Below, in pieces: positions 38,126-47,063 of a stretch of 64,000 nucleotides of DNA. The DNA comes from Polynucleobacter meluiroseus. Lineage in GTDB: Bacteria > Pseudomonadota > Gammaproteobacteria > Burkholderiales > Burkholderiaceae. Under the pieces are notes generated by a model. It had not been told where the DNA came from. It was given only the letters and a program-made list of their open reading frames with translations, and made no database searches. The position numbers and the translations under genes are program-made. The first letter of the stretch is position 1. Every line of letters starts with the position of its first letter. The DNA lies in NCBI GenBank assembly GCA_945879115.1, contig CAMDUR010000007.1:25613-89612 (forward strand), given 5' to 3'.

Positions 38126-39013
38126 ATGTTTTTAAAAATTGCTGCCATCATCACGCCAGTTGTTCTAATCATCCTTGTTGGTTGGTTGTATGGTCGCAAA
38201 ACTCATCCTGATATGTCAGGCATCAATAAAGCAACGATTGATGTCATTGCACCTTTATTGGTGACCTCAGCTTTTATTAGTAGAGACTTTGAGCTGTTAG
38301 AGCACTGGAACTTATTGCTTTGTGGAGTCGCGATTGTGGTGGGTTCAGGTATCTTAGCTTGGCCGATTGCCAAAATCTCAGGCATGGATCCTAAAACCTT
38401 TATGCCACCCATGATGTTCAATAACTGCGGCAATATGGGTTTGCCTTTAGCCGTTTTTGCTTTTGGCTCAGTCGGATTGGCTCCGGCAGTAGCCTTGTTT
38501 GCGATCTCTAATTTATTGCATTTCACATTGGGCGTTAAGCTCGTTAATCCCAAAGCTTCAGTCAGTGGTGTCTTTGCTAACCCCATGGTCATTGCCACCA
38601 TTCTTGGAGTTTTTTTATCGAGCACCAAACATCTTTACACCTTGCCCGAACCCCTTTACCAATCGATCAAACTTTTGGGTGATGCCACCATACCGCTCAT
38701 GCTCTTCTCACTCGGTGTTCGGATGAAAGATGCCAACCTAAGACATTGGCGTGAAGGTTTCTTGGGCGCTGTGATTTGTCCTATTACCGGCATCATGATT
38801 GCTTTGTTGATTTCACCACTGATCGAGATGACTGATTTACAGCGAGGCTTGTTATTTGTATTTGCCAGCTTACCGCCTGCGGTACTGAACTTCCTGGTGG
38901 CCGATCGCAATAAGCAAGATCCAGAACTGGTGGCATCGATTGTCCTACTTGGCAATCTATCAGCTATGTTCTTTGTACCAATCGGTCTTTATTTAGGCTT
39001 GAGGCAAACTTAG
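38126..39013 (+). CDS. AEC-family transporter (auxin efflux carrier type)
   Basis: This 295-residue membrane protein has about ten hydrophobic segments and begins FLKIAAIITPVVLIILVGWLYGRK. The crossover-region FNNCGNMGLPLAVFAFG and FNLMFASL-like end segments match the AEC (auxin efflux carrier/MleP) family of anion or malonate-type carriers. It abuts orn with no gap. Substrate unknown. Confidence 0.88.
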   Translation: MFLKIAAIITPVVLIILVGWLYGRKTHPDMSGINKATIDVIAPLLVTSAFISRDFELLEHWNLLLCGVAIVVGSGILAWPIAKISGMDPKTFMPPMMFNNCGNMGLPLAVFAFGSVGLAPAVALFAISNLLHFTLGVKLVNPKASVSGVFANPMVIATILGVFLSSTKHLYTLPEPLYQSIKLLGDATIPLMLFSLGVRMKDANLRHWREGFLGAVICPITGIMIALLISPLIEMTDLQRGLLFVFASLPPAVLNFLVADRNKQDPELVASIVLLGNLSAMFFVPIGLYLGLRQT

Positions 39014-39032
39014 CAAGCCCAGATAAAACGAT

Positions 39033-39674
39033 CTAGCTTTTAGCCCTAATCGCTGACTTAGGTCTAAAAGCTTTCAGAACCGCTTCATTCGTTTCAATGT
39101 AAGGCCCACCGATCAAATCAATGCAATAGGGTACTGCTGCAAAGATGCCTGGCATGATCGATTTGCCATCACTGTCTTTCAGACCTTCCAATGTTTCCTG
39201 AACAGCCTTTGGTTGCCCCGGTAAATTAATAATCAGGGCAGCGTGACCATCAATCTCCCGAAGGGCAGCAACCTGCCTAGACAAAATAGCCGTAGGAACG
39301 AATTTAAGGCTGATTTGGCGCATTTGTTCACCAAACCCTGGCATCTCACGGGTAGCAACCGCTAAAGTCGCCTCAGGCGTCACATCACGTCTGGAGGGTC
39401 CTGTACCACCAGTGGTTAGAACCAAGTCACAGCCCACCACATCAATCAACTCAATAATCGTTTTAGAGATCAGCTCTTTTTCATCCGGAATGAGACGAGA
39501 CTCCATATGCCATCGGGATAGCAAGGTTTTACTGAACCAATTCTCCAAAGCGGGGATACCCTCGTCTTGGTAAACGCCACTGCTGGCTCGGTCAGAAATA
39601 GAGATCAAGCCAATCCAAACTTCATCAGGATGTTGGCGATTCTTGTTTTTTGAATTTGTAATATTTGTACTCAT
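39033..39674 (-). CDS. mog: Molybdopterin adenylyltransferase
   Basis: Mog adenylates molybdopterin before molybdate insertion by MoeA. The 213-residue protein has IGLISISDRASSGVYQDEGIPALE, LVLTTGGTGPSRRDVTPEAT and NLPGQPKAVQETLEG, the MogA/MoaB signature set. Later genes moeA and moaA are also in this window, but separated by 7 kb. It is divergent from pmbA with a 26-bp gap between start codons. Confidence 0.95.
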   Translation of the reverse strand: MSTNITNSKNKNRQHPDEVWIGLISISDRASSGVYQDEGIPALENWFSKTLLSRWHMESRLIPDEKELISKTIIELIDVVGCDLVLTTGGTGPSRRDVTPEATLAVATREMPGFGEQMRQISLKFVPTAILSRQVAALREIDGHAALIINLPGQPKAVQETLEGLKDSDGKSIMPGIFAAVPYCIDLIGGPYIETNEAVLKAFRPKSAIRAKS

Positions 39675-39700
39675 GTTTCAATTCTAGCTATGATTGCGGT

Positions 39701-41053
39701 ATGTTTTCACATACACCCCAACAATTACAAGAATTAGTTTCTTATTTATTGTCTGAAGCCAAGGCTTTGGGCGCCACAAATGCCGCTGCAGAGCTCTCTG
39801 AAGGTAATGGTTTATCCGTCTCCGTTCGTAAGGGCGATATCGAAACCATTGAGCAAAATCTCGATAAGCAGGCAGGGGTCACCGTTTTTATCGGTCAGCG
39901 TCGCGGTAACGCAGGCACCAGTGATTTTTCTAAAGAATCACTAAAGGCCAGCGTTCAAGCAGCCTTTCATATTGCGCAACATACGGCAGAAGATGATTGT
40001 GCTGGCTTAGCCGAAGCTCATCTATTTGAAAAAAATCCAAAAGATCTTGATTTGTTCCACCCATGGAACATTACAACTGCTGATGCGGTTGAGATTGCTA
40101 GAGATGCTGAACAAGGCGCCTTTGCAGTTAGTAAGAACATTTCCAATAGTGACGGTGCCTCCGTGTCTGCTCAGCAATCGCACTTCATGTTGGGGACTAG
40201 TAATGGTTTTATGGGGGGCTATGCTATTTCAAGGCATTACATTTCATGTACGCCAATCGCTAGCGCCTCCAATAAAAAAGGCGCCGCTATGCAGCGTGAT
40301 GATTGGCACACAACGTCAAGGGCGCCAAGTGATTTAGCCGATCCAAAAACAATTGGCGCCTACGCTGCAAAAAGAGCTCTCGCTCGATTAGGTGCTCGGT
40401 CTATTTCAACACGTCATTGCCCGATTATTTTTGAGGCGCCGTTAGCCGCTGGATTATTAGGTGCCTATGTACAAGCTACATCGGGTGGTGCTCTTTACAG
40501 AAAATCAAGTTTCTTATTAGATAGCATTGGCCAGCAAGTATTCCCGAAGCACATCGACTTGTATGAAGAGCCACATATTCCTCGACTAACTGGCAGTGCG
40601 CCGTTTGATGAAGAGGGTGTTAAAACTCGATCTCGTAAAGTGATCGATGCGGGAGTGGTACAAGGATATTTCTTATCCACTTATTCAGCTAGAAAGCTGG
40701 GCATGAAAACCACGGGTAACGCGGGTGGTTCACACCAACTACAACTCAAGAGTCGTCTTACAAAACCATCTGATAACTTACCAGCACTTTTGAGAAAGAT
40801 GGGCACTGGTTTGTTAGTAACTGACTTAATGGGCCAAGGCGTGAACTATGTCAATGGCGATTATTCTCGTGGTGCTTTTGGCTACTGGGTTGAGAACGGT
40901 GTGATCGTTCATCCTGTTGAAGAAATCACGATTGCCGGTAACTTAAAAGATATGTTCAAACAAATCGTGGCTATTGGTTCTGACACGATTGTGAGAGGCA
41001 CTAAAGAAACAGGCTCGATTCTGATTGAGAATATTGCGGTGGGTGGTCGTTAA
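39701..41053 (+). CDS. pmbA: Metalloprotease PmbA (TldE subunit)
   Basis: PmbA partners with TldD in a heterodimeric protease that matures microcins and processes CcdA. In E. coli the catalytic zinc is bound by TldD. The 450-residue protein shows GNGLSVSVRKGDIETIEQNLDKQAGVTVF near the N-terminus, and the C-terminal TTGNAGGSHQLQL and LLVTDLMGQGVNYVNGDYSRGA typical of TldD/PmbA. Its length fits PmbA. ATG 39701 is chosen over an in-frame ATG at 39665 because the latter would overlap the mog start. No tldD is in this window. Confidence 0.93.
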   Translation: MFSHTPQQLQELVSYLLSEAKALGATNAAAELSEGNGLSVSVRKGDIETIEQNLDKQAGVTVFIGQRRGNAGTSDFSKESLKASVQAAFHIAQHTAEDDCAGLAEAHLFEKNPKDLDLFHPWNITTADAVEIARDAEQGAFAVSKNISNSDGASVSAQQSHFMLGTSNGFMGGYAISRHYISCTPIASASNKKGAAMQRDDWHTTSRAPSDLADPKTIGAYAAKRALARLGARSISTRHCPIIFEAPLAAGLLGAYVQATSGGALYRKSSFLLDSIGQQVFPKHIDLYEEPHIPRLTGSAPFDEEGVKTRSRKVIDAGVVQGYFLSTYSARKLGMKTTGNAGGSHQLQLKSRLTKPSDNLPALLRKMGTGLLVTDLMGQGVNYVNGDYSRGAFGYWVENGVIVHPVEEITIAGNLKDMFKQIVAIGSDTIVRGTKETGSILIENIAVGGR

Positions 41054-41098
41054 TTAGCTAATTAACTAAGCCAGTTAATTAGCTAAGCCCAGTAATAA

Positions 41099-41578
41099 TT
41101 AAAGATTACTTTCGTAAGTCACAAAAGCAAAACCTATTTCACCATTGTGATGCTCTTCTCTTGATGTTTCTTTCCAAAGCATCTCGTCGACATTCGGGAA
41201 GTAGGCGTCACCATCAACTTCGATATCCACCTCAGTGATGATCAGCTTATCAACATAGATGAGAGCTTCATCGTAGATTTGTGCGCCACCAATAATGAAA
41301 ACCTTGTCACTGCCTGTGCATGCGTCAATTGCATCATCGAGTGACTCAAATACTTCTGCATCAGCAGCTTCGTAATCAGGATTGCGACTCACCACAATAT
41401 TTCTGCGACCTGGAAGTGCTTTACCAAGAGACTCCCAAGTGTTACGACCCATGATGATGGGATGCCCTAGAGTCGTATTTTTAAAATGCTTGAGATCTTC
41501 AGGTAAGCGCCAAGGTAAAGTGTTGTTAACGCCAATAACGCCATTTTTAGCGCGAGCAACAATGATGGCTAATTCCAA
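41099..41578 (-). CDS. folA: Dihydrofolate reductase
   Basis: FolA reduces dihydrofolate to tetrahydrofolate with NADPH. The 159-residue protein has the conserved GVIGVNNTLPWRLPEDLKHFKNTT, with Trp and Asp/Glu at the substrate site, then IMGRNTWESLGKALPGRRNIVVSR and VFIIGGAQIYDEAL. The length matches the chromosomal type. It follows thyA in the same direction, 17 bp later, so the two folate-cycle enzymes share a transcript. Confidence 0.97.
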   Translation of the reverse strand: MELAIIVARAKNGVIGVNNTLPWRLPEDLKHFKNTTLGHPIIMGRNTWESLGKALPGRRNIVVSRNPDYEAADAEVFESLDDAIDACTGSDKVFIIGGAQIYDEALIYVDKLIITEVDIEVDGDAYFPNVDEMLWKETSREEHHNGEIGFAFVTYESNL

Positions 41579-41595
41579 AATAATTCCTTAAAAAC

Positions 41596-42390
41596 TTAAA
41601 TAGCCACAGGGGCTTTGATAGGGTCGTGATGTTTGTAACCCACCAACTCAAAATCCTCGTACTCATAATCAAAAATAGATGCTGGTTGACGGTGGATGGC
41701 TAATTGAGGAAGGTCCAGTGGCTCACGTGAGAGCTGAAGCTTTACTTGCTCCATATGATTGGTATAGAGGTGGCAATCACCGCCTGTCCAAACAAAGTCA
41801 CCAGGTGTTAAGCCAGTCTGCTGGGCAATCATATGAGTAAGTAATGCATAGCTGGCGATATTAAAAGGTACGCCCAAGAAAATATCCGCACTGCGTTGAT
41901 AAAGTTGGCAAGACAGCTTGCCATCAGCTACATAGAATTGGAAAAAGGCATGACATGGTGGCAAGGCCATGCGTGGAATCTCGGCGACGTTCCATGCGGA
42001 GACGATCAGTCGACGAGAGTCAGGATTAGTTTTAATTTGCTCGATCAACTGGCTGATTTGGTCAATGTGTTCGCCATTTGGAGCAGGCCAAGAACGCCAC
42101 TGATAACCGTAGATGGGACCTAATTCACCATCCTCTTTAGCCCACTCATCCCAAATGCTAACGCCGCGTTCTTTTAACCAATTGTTATTGGTGCTCCCTT
42201 GTAAAAACCAAAGCAACTCAACAATGATGGATCTGAGGTGAAGTTTCTTGGTGGTGACAACCGGAAACCCCTCTTGTAAATTAAAGCGCATTTGGTGTCC
42301 GAAGACAGAGACGGTGCCTGTACCAGTACGGTCTGATTTATGAGTGCCGTTGGCCAAAACATGGCGCATGAGATCTTGATATTGCTTCAT
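41596..42390 (-). CDS. thyA: Thymidylate synthase
   Basis: ThyA methylates dUMP to dTMP using methylenetetrahydrofolate, producing dihydrofolate for FolA. The 264-residue protein is E. coli-like, with the catalytic Cys in [13 protein letters not shown] and [22 protein letters not shown] near the N-terminus. It also has [21 protein letters not shown]. It is the first gene of the thyA-folA pair. Confidence 0.98.
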   Translation of the reverse strand: MKQYQDLMRHVLANGTHKSDRTGTGTVSVFGHQMRFNLQEGFPVVTTKKLHLRSIIVELLWFLQGSTNNNWLKERGVSIWDEWAKEDGELGPIYGYQWRSWPAPNGEHIDQISQLIEQIKTNPDSRRLIVSAWNVAEIPRMALPPCHAFFQFYVADGKLSCQLYQRSADIFLGVPFNIASYALLTHMIAQQTGLTPGDFVWTGGDCHLYTNHMEQVKLQLSREPLDLPQLAIHRQPASIFDYEYEDFELVGYKHHDPIKAPVAI

Positions 42391-42408
42391 AAAATGATTC
42401 TACTACTT

Positions 42409-43488
42409 CTAAGATTTGCTAAATGTGACAACGTGATCAGCCACCAACTTGATACCAATCTTTTCACCAATCGCATGATCGTGATGACTTGGCACCATCG
42501 CCATAATTTCTTGACCAGATTCAAGCGCTAATGTGTATAAAAAGTCGCCACCCCGGAAAGCTTTACTGATGACTTTGGCTTGTAAGAGGCTGTCATCATC
42601 ATGAATAATATCGTCCGCTCTTAATAGAACATCCACCTCTTCACCAGGTAATCCGTAACTAGATTGAGGTAAAGGTAAGTTGCCTAACTCAATTTCAACT
42701 GATGGGCCTACTTGAGTCTTACCGGGCACAAACACGCCATACCCAATAAAGTCTGCAACAAATCGTGTTGCTGGACGATGATAGAGGTTGTAGGCGTTAT
42801 CCCATTGCACTAATTGTCCATCGACCATCACACCAATGTCATCGGCAATTGCAAATGCTTCAAATTGATCATGGGTAACAAGAAGAGCGGTTGTATTGTT
42901 AGCCTTTAGGATGTCTCTGATCTCACCCGCTAAGCGCTCACGCAAATCCACGTCTAAGTTTGAAAAGGGCTCGTCCAGTAGCAAAATCTCTGGCTCAGGA
43001 GCCATGGCTCTTGCCAAGGCAACGCGCTGTTGTTGACCGCCTGATAATTCATGAGGGTAACGTGAGCAGACATTGACTAGACCAACGCGCTTTAACCATT
43101 CATGGGCTTTTTCTAAAGCCTCTTTTTTTGAAAGATGTCTCAGACCAAATGCCACGTTTTGAACATTAGTGAGGTGTGGAAATAGGGCATAGTCCTGAAA
43201 AACAACGCCAACACGCCTTTTTTCAGGAGCAAGCGTGAAGCCTTTTGAACTGACCAATTGCTTATCAATTAAGATTTCACCGGCCTGAATGGGCTCAAAC
43301 CCACAAATAGCTCGAAGTACAGTTGACTTGCCACAGCCTGATGGGCCAAGGAGACAGCCAATTCTGCCATGCCTTAAATGCATGTTTAGACCTTGGACAG
43401 CATCGTTCCAGCTACCAGACTTTTCACCTGGATAGCTGACATGAATACCCTCTAGATTTAAATGAATTGGCGATGTATCGATAATCAT
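42409..43488 (-). CDS. fbpC: Iron(III)-type ABC transporter ATP-binding protein
   Basis: This 359-residue ABC ATPase has Walker A GPSGCGKST, the Q-loop VFQDYALFPHLT, the signature LSGGQQQRVALARA, and Walker B ILLLDEPFSNLD. The C-terminal TOBE-like regulatory region is that of Fbp/Pot/CysA transporters. The partner permease is divergent and its start overlaps this gene by 27 bp. A Fur-box-like site covers the start region, supporting an iron role. No periplasmic binding protein gene is nearby. A thiamine or phosphonate role is possible. Confidence 0.82.
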   Translation of the reverse strand: MIIDTSPIHLNLEGIHVSYPGEKSGSWNDAVQGLNMHLRHGRIGCLLGPSGCGKSTVLRAICGFEPIQAGEILIDKQLVSSKGFTLAPEKRRVGVVFQDYALFPHLTNVQNVAFGLRHLSKKEALEKAHEWLKRVGLVNVCSRYPHELSGGQQQRVALARAMAPEPEILLLDEPFSNLDVDLRERLAGEIRDILKANNTTALLVTHDQFEAFAIADDIGVMVDGQLVQWDNAYNLYHRPATRFVADFIGYGVFVPGKTQVGPSVEIELGNLPLPQSSYGLPGEEVDVLLRADDIIHDDDSLLQAKVISKAFRGGDFLYTLALESGQEIMAMVPSHHDHAIGEKIGIKLVADHVVTFSKS

Positions 43489-45075
43489 TCTTATAATTGT
43501 CGCATCTTGCGACCACGTTTAACACCCATACTTCTATCATTGATATTGGCTTTGCCAATATTGGGTATTTTTGCAGGCCTTTTGAGCCCGCAATCTACTA
43601 GTGGAGATGTACTTTCTCACCTCGTCCATACCATCTTACCGGGCTATGCAGGCACCACTTTAATACTGGCCATCGGCGTTGCGGTGGGTGTTGCCAGCAT
43701 GGGTATCATCACCGCCTGGCTTGTCGCGACCTGTGATTTTCCTGGTAAGCGTGTTTATGAATGGGCCTTGATTTTGCCTTTGGCTATGCCCACTTATGTG
43801 ATGGCCTACGCCTACACTGACTTCTTTCAGTTCTCCGGACCCATCCAAAGCTTTTTGCGGGATGCTTTGGGTGTTTCTAGACTAGGTTGGTTTCCTGATC
43901 CTCGGTCTGTTTGGGGCGCCATCTGCGTTCTTAGTTTGGCACTTTATCCTTATGTTTATCTACTTTGTAGAACGGCTTTTTTAGAGCGCAGCCCTAAATT
44001 GATGGAAGCTGCCAGAACTTTGGGTGCTGGTCCTTGGAGTGCTTTTTGGCAAGTGGCTTTACCGATGGCAAGACCTGCCACCATGGCAGGCGTTGCACTG
44101 GCATTGATGGAAGCTGTGGCGGACTATGGCGCCGTATCTTATTTTGGCGTACAAACCATGACCACAGGCATCTACCACGCTTGGCTGGGTATGGGGGATC
44201 GCATGGCGGCTGTTCAATTATCAGCAGCGCTCTTGGGAGTCATCTTTTTATTATTGATGCTAGAACACGCTAGCCGTCGTCAAATGCGTTTCGCAGCCAC
44301 GGGCCAAAGATTTCGCCAAATCATGCCTTGGCGCTTGAGTGGTAGTAAAGCTTTTTGGGCCAGCCTCGCTTGTGCCTTGCCACTAATTTTTGGTTTTATA
44401 TTGCCTGTAATCATCATGGCACATCTGGCTTTTTCAAGTGAAGAAACTCTCAATGCACGTTATTGGAGTTGGCTAACCAATACCCTCACGCTATCGACAG
44501 TAACAGCCATCCTAGCTGTCGTGATTGCAGTTTGGTTGGCCTATACCGCTAGAATCGCTAAGGGTGGATTGCAATTATTTGCCAATCGCATGGTCAGCCT
44601 TGGCTATGCAGTGCCTGGTGCTGTATTAGCTGTGGGCATTTTGATACTTCTTGCACAGTTGGATATTGCTTGGCTTCTTTCAGGCTCATTTTTAATTCTG
44701 ATTTATGCCTATCTCACTCGTTTTTTATCTTCAGGTTTACAAACTGTGGAAGCTGGCTTGAGCAAAATCACTCCCAGCATGGATGCCAGTGCCATGAGTT
44801 TAGGTACTGGTAAGTTGGAGCTCCTGACAAAAATTCATTTGCCGCTTTTAAGAAGAAGCTTATTAACAGCAGGGCTTTTGGTATTTGTTGATGTGATGAA
44901 AGAATTGCCAGCGACCTTAGTCTTAAGACCATTTAACTTTGATACTTTGGCAGTGATTACTTTTCAGTTGGCTTCTGATGAACGCTTAGCTGAAGCGGCT
45001 TGGCCGGCACTAACGATTGTTCTAGCTGGCTTGATCCCCGTTGTCATTCTATCTAGGGCAATGTCTAAGGACTAG
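43462..45075 (+). CDS. fbpB: Iron(III)-type ABC transporter permease (FbpB-like)
   Basis: This 537-residue protein has about twelve membrane segments in two homologous halves, with an EAA-type loop in each (MEAARTLGAGPWSAFWQVALPMARP in the first, DASAMSLGTGKLELLTKIHLPLLRRS in the second). This two-domain form fits FbpB/SfuB iron transporters and ThiP. The ATG at 43462 overlaps the divergent ATPase gene. A TTG at 43507 is a plausible alternative that removes 15 poorly hydrophobic residues and the overlap. Confidence 0.85.
   Translation: MNWRCIDNHSYNCRILRPRLTPILLSLILALPILGIFAGLLSPQSTSGDVLSHLVHTILPGYAGTTLILAIGVAVGVASMGIITAWLVATCDFPGKRVYEWALILPLAMPTYVMAYAYTDFFQFSGPIQSFLRDALGVSRLGWFPDPRSVWGAICVLSLALYPYVYLLCRTAFLERSPKLMEAARTLGAGPWSAFWQVALPMARPATMAGVALALMEAVADYGAVSYFGVQTMTTGIYHAWLGMGDRMAAVQLSAALLGVIFLLLMLEHASRRQMRFAATGQRFRQIMPWRLSGSKAFWASLACALPLIFGFILPVIIMAHLAFSSEETLNARYWSWLTNTLTLSTVTAILAVVIAVWLAYTARIAKGGLQLFANRMVSLGYAVPGAVLAVGILILLAQLDIAWLLSGSFLILIYAYLTRFLSSGLQTVEAGLSKITPSMDASAMSLGTGKLELLTKIHLPLLRRSLLTAGLLVFVDVMKELPATLVLRPFNFDTLAVITFQLASDERLAEAAWPALTIVLAGLIPVVILSRAMSKD
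43479..43493 (-). promoter_or_regulatory. Possible Fur box at the ABC transporter start
   Basis: CGATAATCATTCTTA (plus strand) matches the 7-1-7 Fur consensus TGATAATNATTATCA at 11 of 14 arm positions (6/7 left and 5/7 right). It overlaps the start codon of the ATPase gene and lies inside the first codons proposed for the permease. It is weaker than the site at 1890-1904. Confidence 0.4.
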
Positions 45076-45095
45076 ACCTTGGTCCGTATTCAAAA

Positions 45096-45419
45096 TTAAC
45101 GGGCTAGCTCTTTTAACTTACCCTTAACGTCTTTCCATTCATCCGCATCAGGCAGTGGAGATTTAGATTTTGTAATAGATGGCCAGTTACGAGCCAATTC
45201 CACATTGAGTTTGATAAATGCTTGTTGGTCACCTGGCACATCATCTTCTGCATAAATGGCATTAACAGGGCATTCAGGAACGCATACAGCGCAATCGATA
45301 CACTCGTCTGGATCGATGGTTAAAAAATTCGGACCTTCGCGAAAACAATCTACAGGACAGACATCAACGCAATCTGTGTATTTGCAACGAATACAAGCTT
45401 CGGTAACTACATAAGTCAT
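45096..45419 (-). CDS. fdxA: 7Fe ferredoxin (FdxA)
   Basis: This small electron carrier has 107 residues. It has the [3Fe-4S]/[4Fe-4S] binding set: [14 protein letters not shown] near the N-terminus and [12 protein letters not shown] afterwards, with the C-terminal extension typical of Azotobacter FdI-like ferredoxins. The start [12 protein letters not shown] at 45419 is the usual FdxA start; a TTG at 45443 would add eight unconserved residues. It is convergent with the permease gene, 20 bp between stops. Confidence 0.95.
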   Translation of the reverse strand: MTYVVTEACIRCKYTDCVDVCPVDCFREGPNFLTIDPDECIDCAVCVPECPVNAIYAEDDVPGDQQAFIKLNVELARNWPSITKSKSPLPDADEWKDVKGKLKELAR

Positions 45420-45593
45420 GACAAGGTTCTCAAAATGAGTCAAAGAGCTATTTTATCTCAGGCAGCCCTGTTGCTGCTAATAAGCTGAGAAGACCTTATT
45501 TTTCAATCAGAATGCCATTCTCAAGTTGTCTGAACTGATGACATACAATTGAAGAAATAGCCCTTAAAAATACAATACGAGCTGGAGACCCAC

Positions 45594-46571
45594 ATGTCGC
45601 AAACCAATCAAAAACCTAAAATCTTAGTGGCAAGAGCCATTTTTCCTGATCTTTTGGCTAAGCTCGAAGAGGTGGCAGAGGTGCACTCCAACCAAGACGA
45701 TCATCTATGGAATCCGGTTGATTTAAAAGCAGCTTTCGCCGATAAAGATGCAGCGATCATTACTGGAAGTGAGCGCGTTGATGCCGATATGCTCAAAGCT
45801 TCTCCACAGTTAAAAATTGTTTCAAATATTGCGGTGGGTTACAACAACTTAGACATGCCAGCTTTTAAGGCTGCCCATGTGATGGCTACCAACACGCCCG
45901 ATGTATTGACTGAAACAACAGCTGACTTTGGTTTTACTTTGTTAATGGCAACAGCCCGTCGCGTTACTGAAAGCGAACATTGGTTAAGGGCTGGTCACTG
46001 GAAAAAATTCTCAATATGCGACACCCCTCTAGCGATGGATATTCATCACAGTACTTTAGGCATCATGGGTATGGGTCGTATCGGTCAAGCTATAGCTAGA
46101 AGAGCATTGGGTTTTGGAATGAAAGTGCGTTACTACAATCGTTCACGTTTATCACCTGAGTTAGAAAAAGAATGTGGCGCGACTTATGTTGATCGTGAAA
46201 CGCTCTTAAAAGAATCTGATCATATTATTTTAGTGATGCCTTACACCCCAGAAAATCATCATCTCTTTGGCGAAAAAGAATTAGCGATGATGAAGCCAAC
46301 GGCAACATTGGTCAATATCGCTCGCGGCGGTATTGTTGATGAGTTAGCGTTGGCAAAGGCGCTGAAAGAAAAACGTATCTTTGCTGCTGGTATTGATGTA
46401 TTTGAAGGGGAACCTTCTGTTCGCCCAGAATTATTGGAGTTAAAGAACATTGTCTTGGCTCCTCATATTGCCAGCGCTACCGAGAAAACTCGTAGAGCCA
46501 TGGTTGAGTTAGCTATTGAAAATTGTTTAGCGGGTATTGCTGGTAAAACGCCACCTAACTTATTGAGCTAA
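45594..46571 (+). CDS. ghrB: 2-hydroxyacid dehydrogenase (glyoxylate/hydroxypyruvate reductase type)
   Basis: This 325-residue D-2-hydroxyacid dehydrogenase has GIMGMGRIGQAIARRALGFGM for NAD(P) binding. The catalytic trio is NIARGGIVDE (Arg), EGEP (Glu) and APHIASAT (His). FGMKVRYYNRSRLS suggests an NADPH-preferring GhrB/glycerate dehydrogenase. The closest neighbours are a ferredoxin and the Moco genes, so no pathway context is clear. A perfect terminator follows. Confidence 0.88.
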   Translation: MSQTNQKPKILVARAIFPDLLAKLEEVAEVHSNQDDHLWNPVDLKAAFADKDAAIITGSERVDADMLKASPQLKIVSNIAVGYNNLDMPAFKAAHVMATNTPDVLTETTADFGFTLLMATARRVTESEHWLRAGHWKKFSICDTPLAMDIHHSTLGIMGMGRIGQAIARRALGFGMKVRYYNRSRLSPELEKECGATYVDRETLLKESDHIILVMPYTPENHHLFGEKELAMMKPTATLVNIARGGIVDELALAKALKEKRIFAAGIDVFEGEPSVRPELLELKNIVLAPHIASATEKTRRAMVELAIENCLAGIAGKTPPNLLS

Positions 46572-46575
46572 AAAT

Positions 46576-46606
46576 AAAAAAGCGAATCTAGATGATTCGC
46601 TTTTTT
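46576..46606. terminator. Intrinsic terminator after the hydroxyacid dehydrogenase
   Basis: A 13-bp perfect stem (46576-46588 with 46594-46606) with a 5-base loop has A-runs on the left and six T on the right. It can act in both directions, stopping also the leftward small membrane-protein gene. Confidence 0.94.
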
Positions 46607-46635
46607 AACACTCACCAACACATCGGTGAAAAATT

Positions 46636-46962
46636 TTAATCTTGTGCGGATGAACTTTTAGTTTCAACCACAGTCGTTTCTTTAACTGCTACTTCAATGC
46701 CACCAAAACGTTCTGCAACCCAGTTATAAACTTTGCAAGCTAACCACAACAAGCCGAATCCAATTAAGGCATTCAGCACCAGTGCTGAAATAACGGTAAA
46801 GCCAGGTAGTTCACCATCTCTCACAAATGCCACAAACAAAGCTAATAAAACAACAGGTACAGAAAAACTGAGATACACCAACACCAGCGTCTTCGCTGTA
46901 TGTAATGGATCTACATAAATGATCTCTTTTTTAGTATGTTTGGTGCTTGAGGAGCTAGGCAT
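46636..46962 (-). CDS. Hypothetical membrane protein
   Basis: This 108-residue protein has two hydrophobic helices (about 25-46 and 54-80) and a Ser/Thr/Lys-rich N-terminal 15 residues. The tail is charged (FGGIEVAVKETTVVET). I do not recognise the family. It lies alone between the hydroxyacid dehydrogenase and moeA, starts 101 bp from the moeA stop, and is likely its own transcript. Function unknown. Confidence 0.7.
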   Translation of the reverse strand: MPSSSSTKHTKKEIIYVDPLHTAKTLVLVYLSFSVPVVLLALFVAFVRDGELPGFTVISALVLNALIGFGLLWLACKVYNWVAERFGGIEVAVKETTVVETKSSSAQD

Positions 46963-47063
46963 GATGTTTGTGGTTGAAAGAGCAGTTTTATAAGGGATTT
47001 AACGAATATTGCCGCAATTTTATACCAAGTAAAAAACTTTTGCGGCATTGCAACACAAATCTC

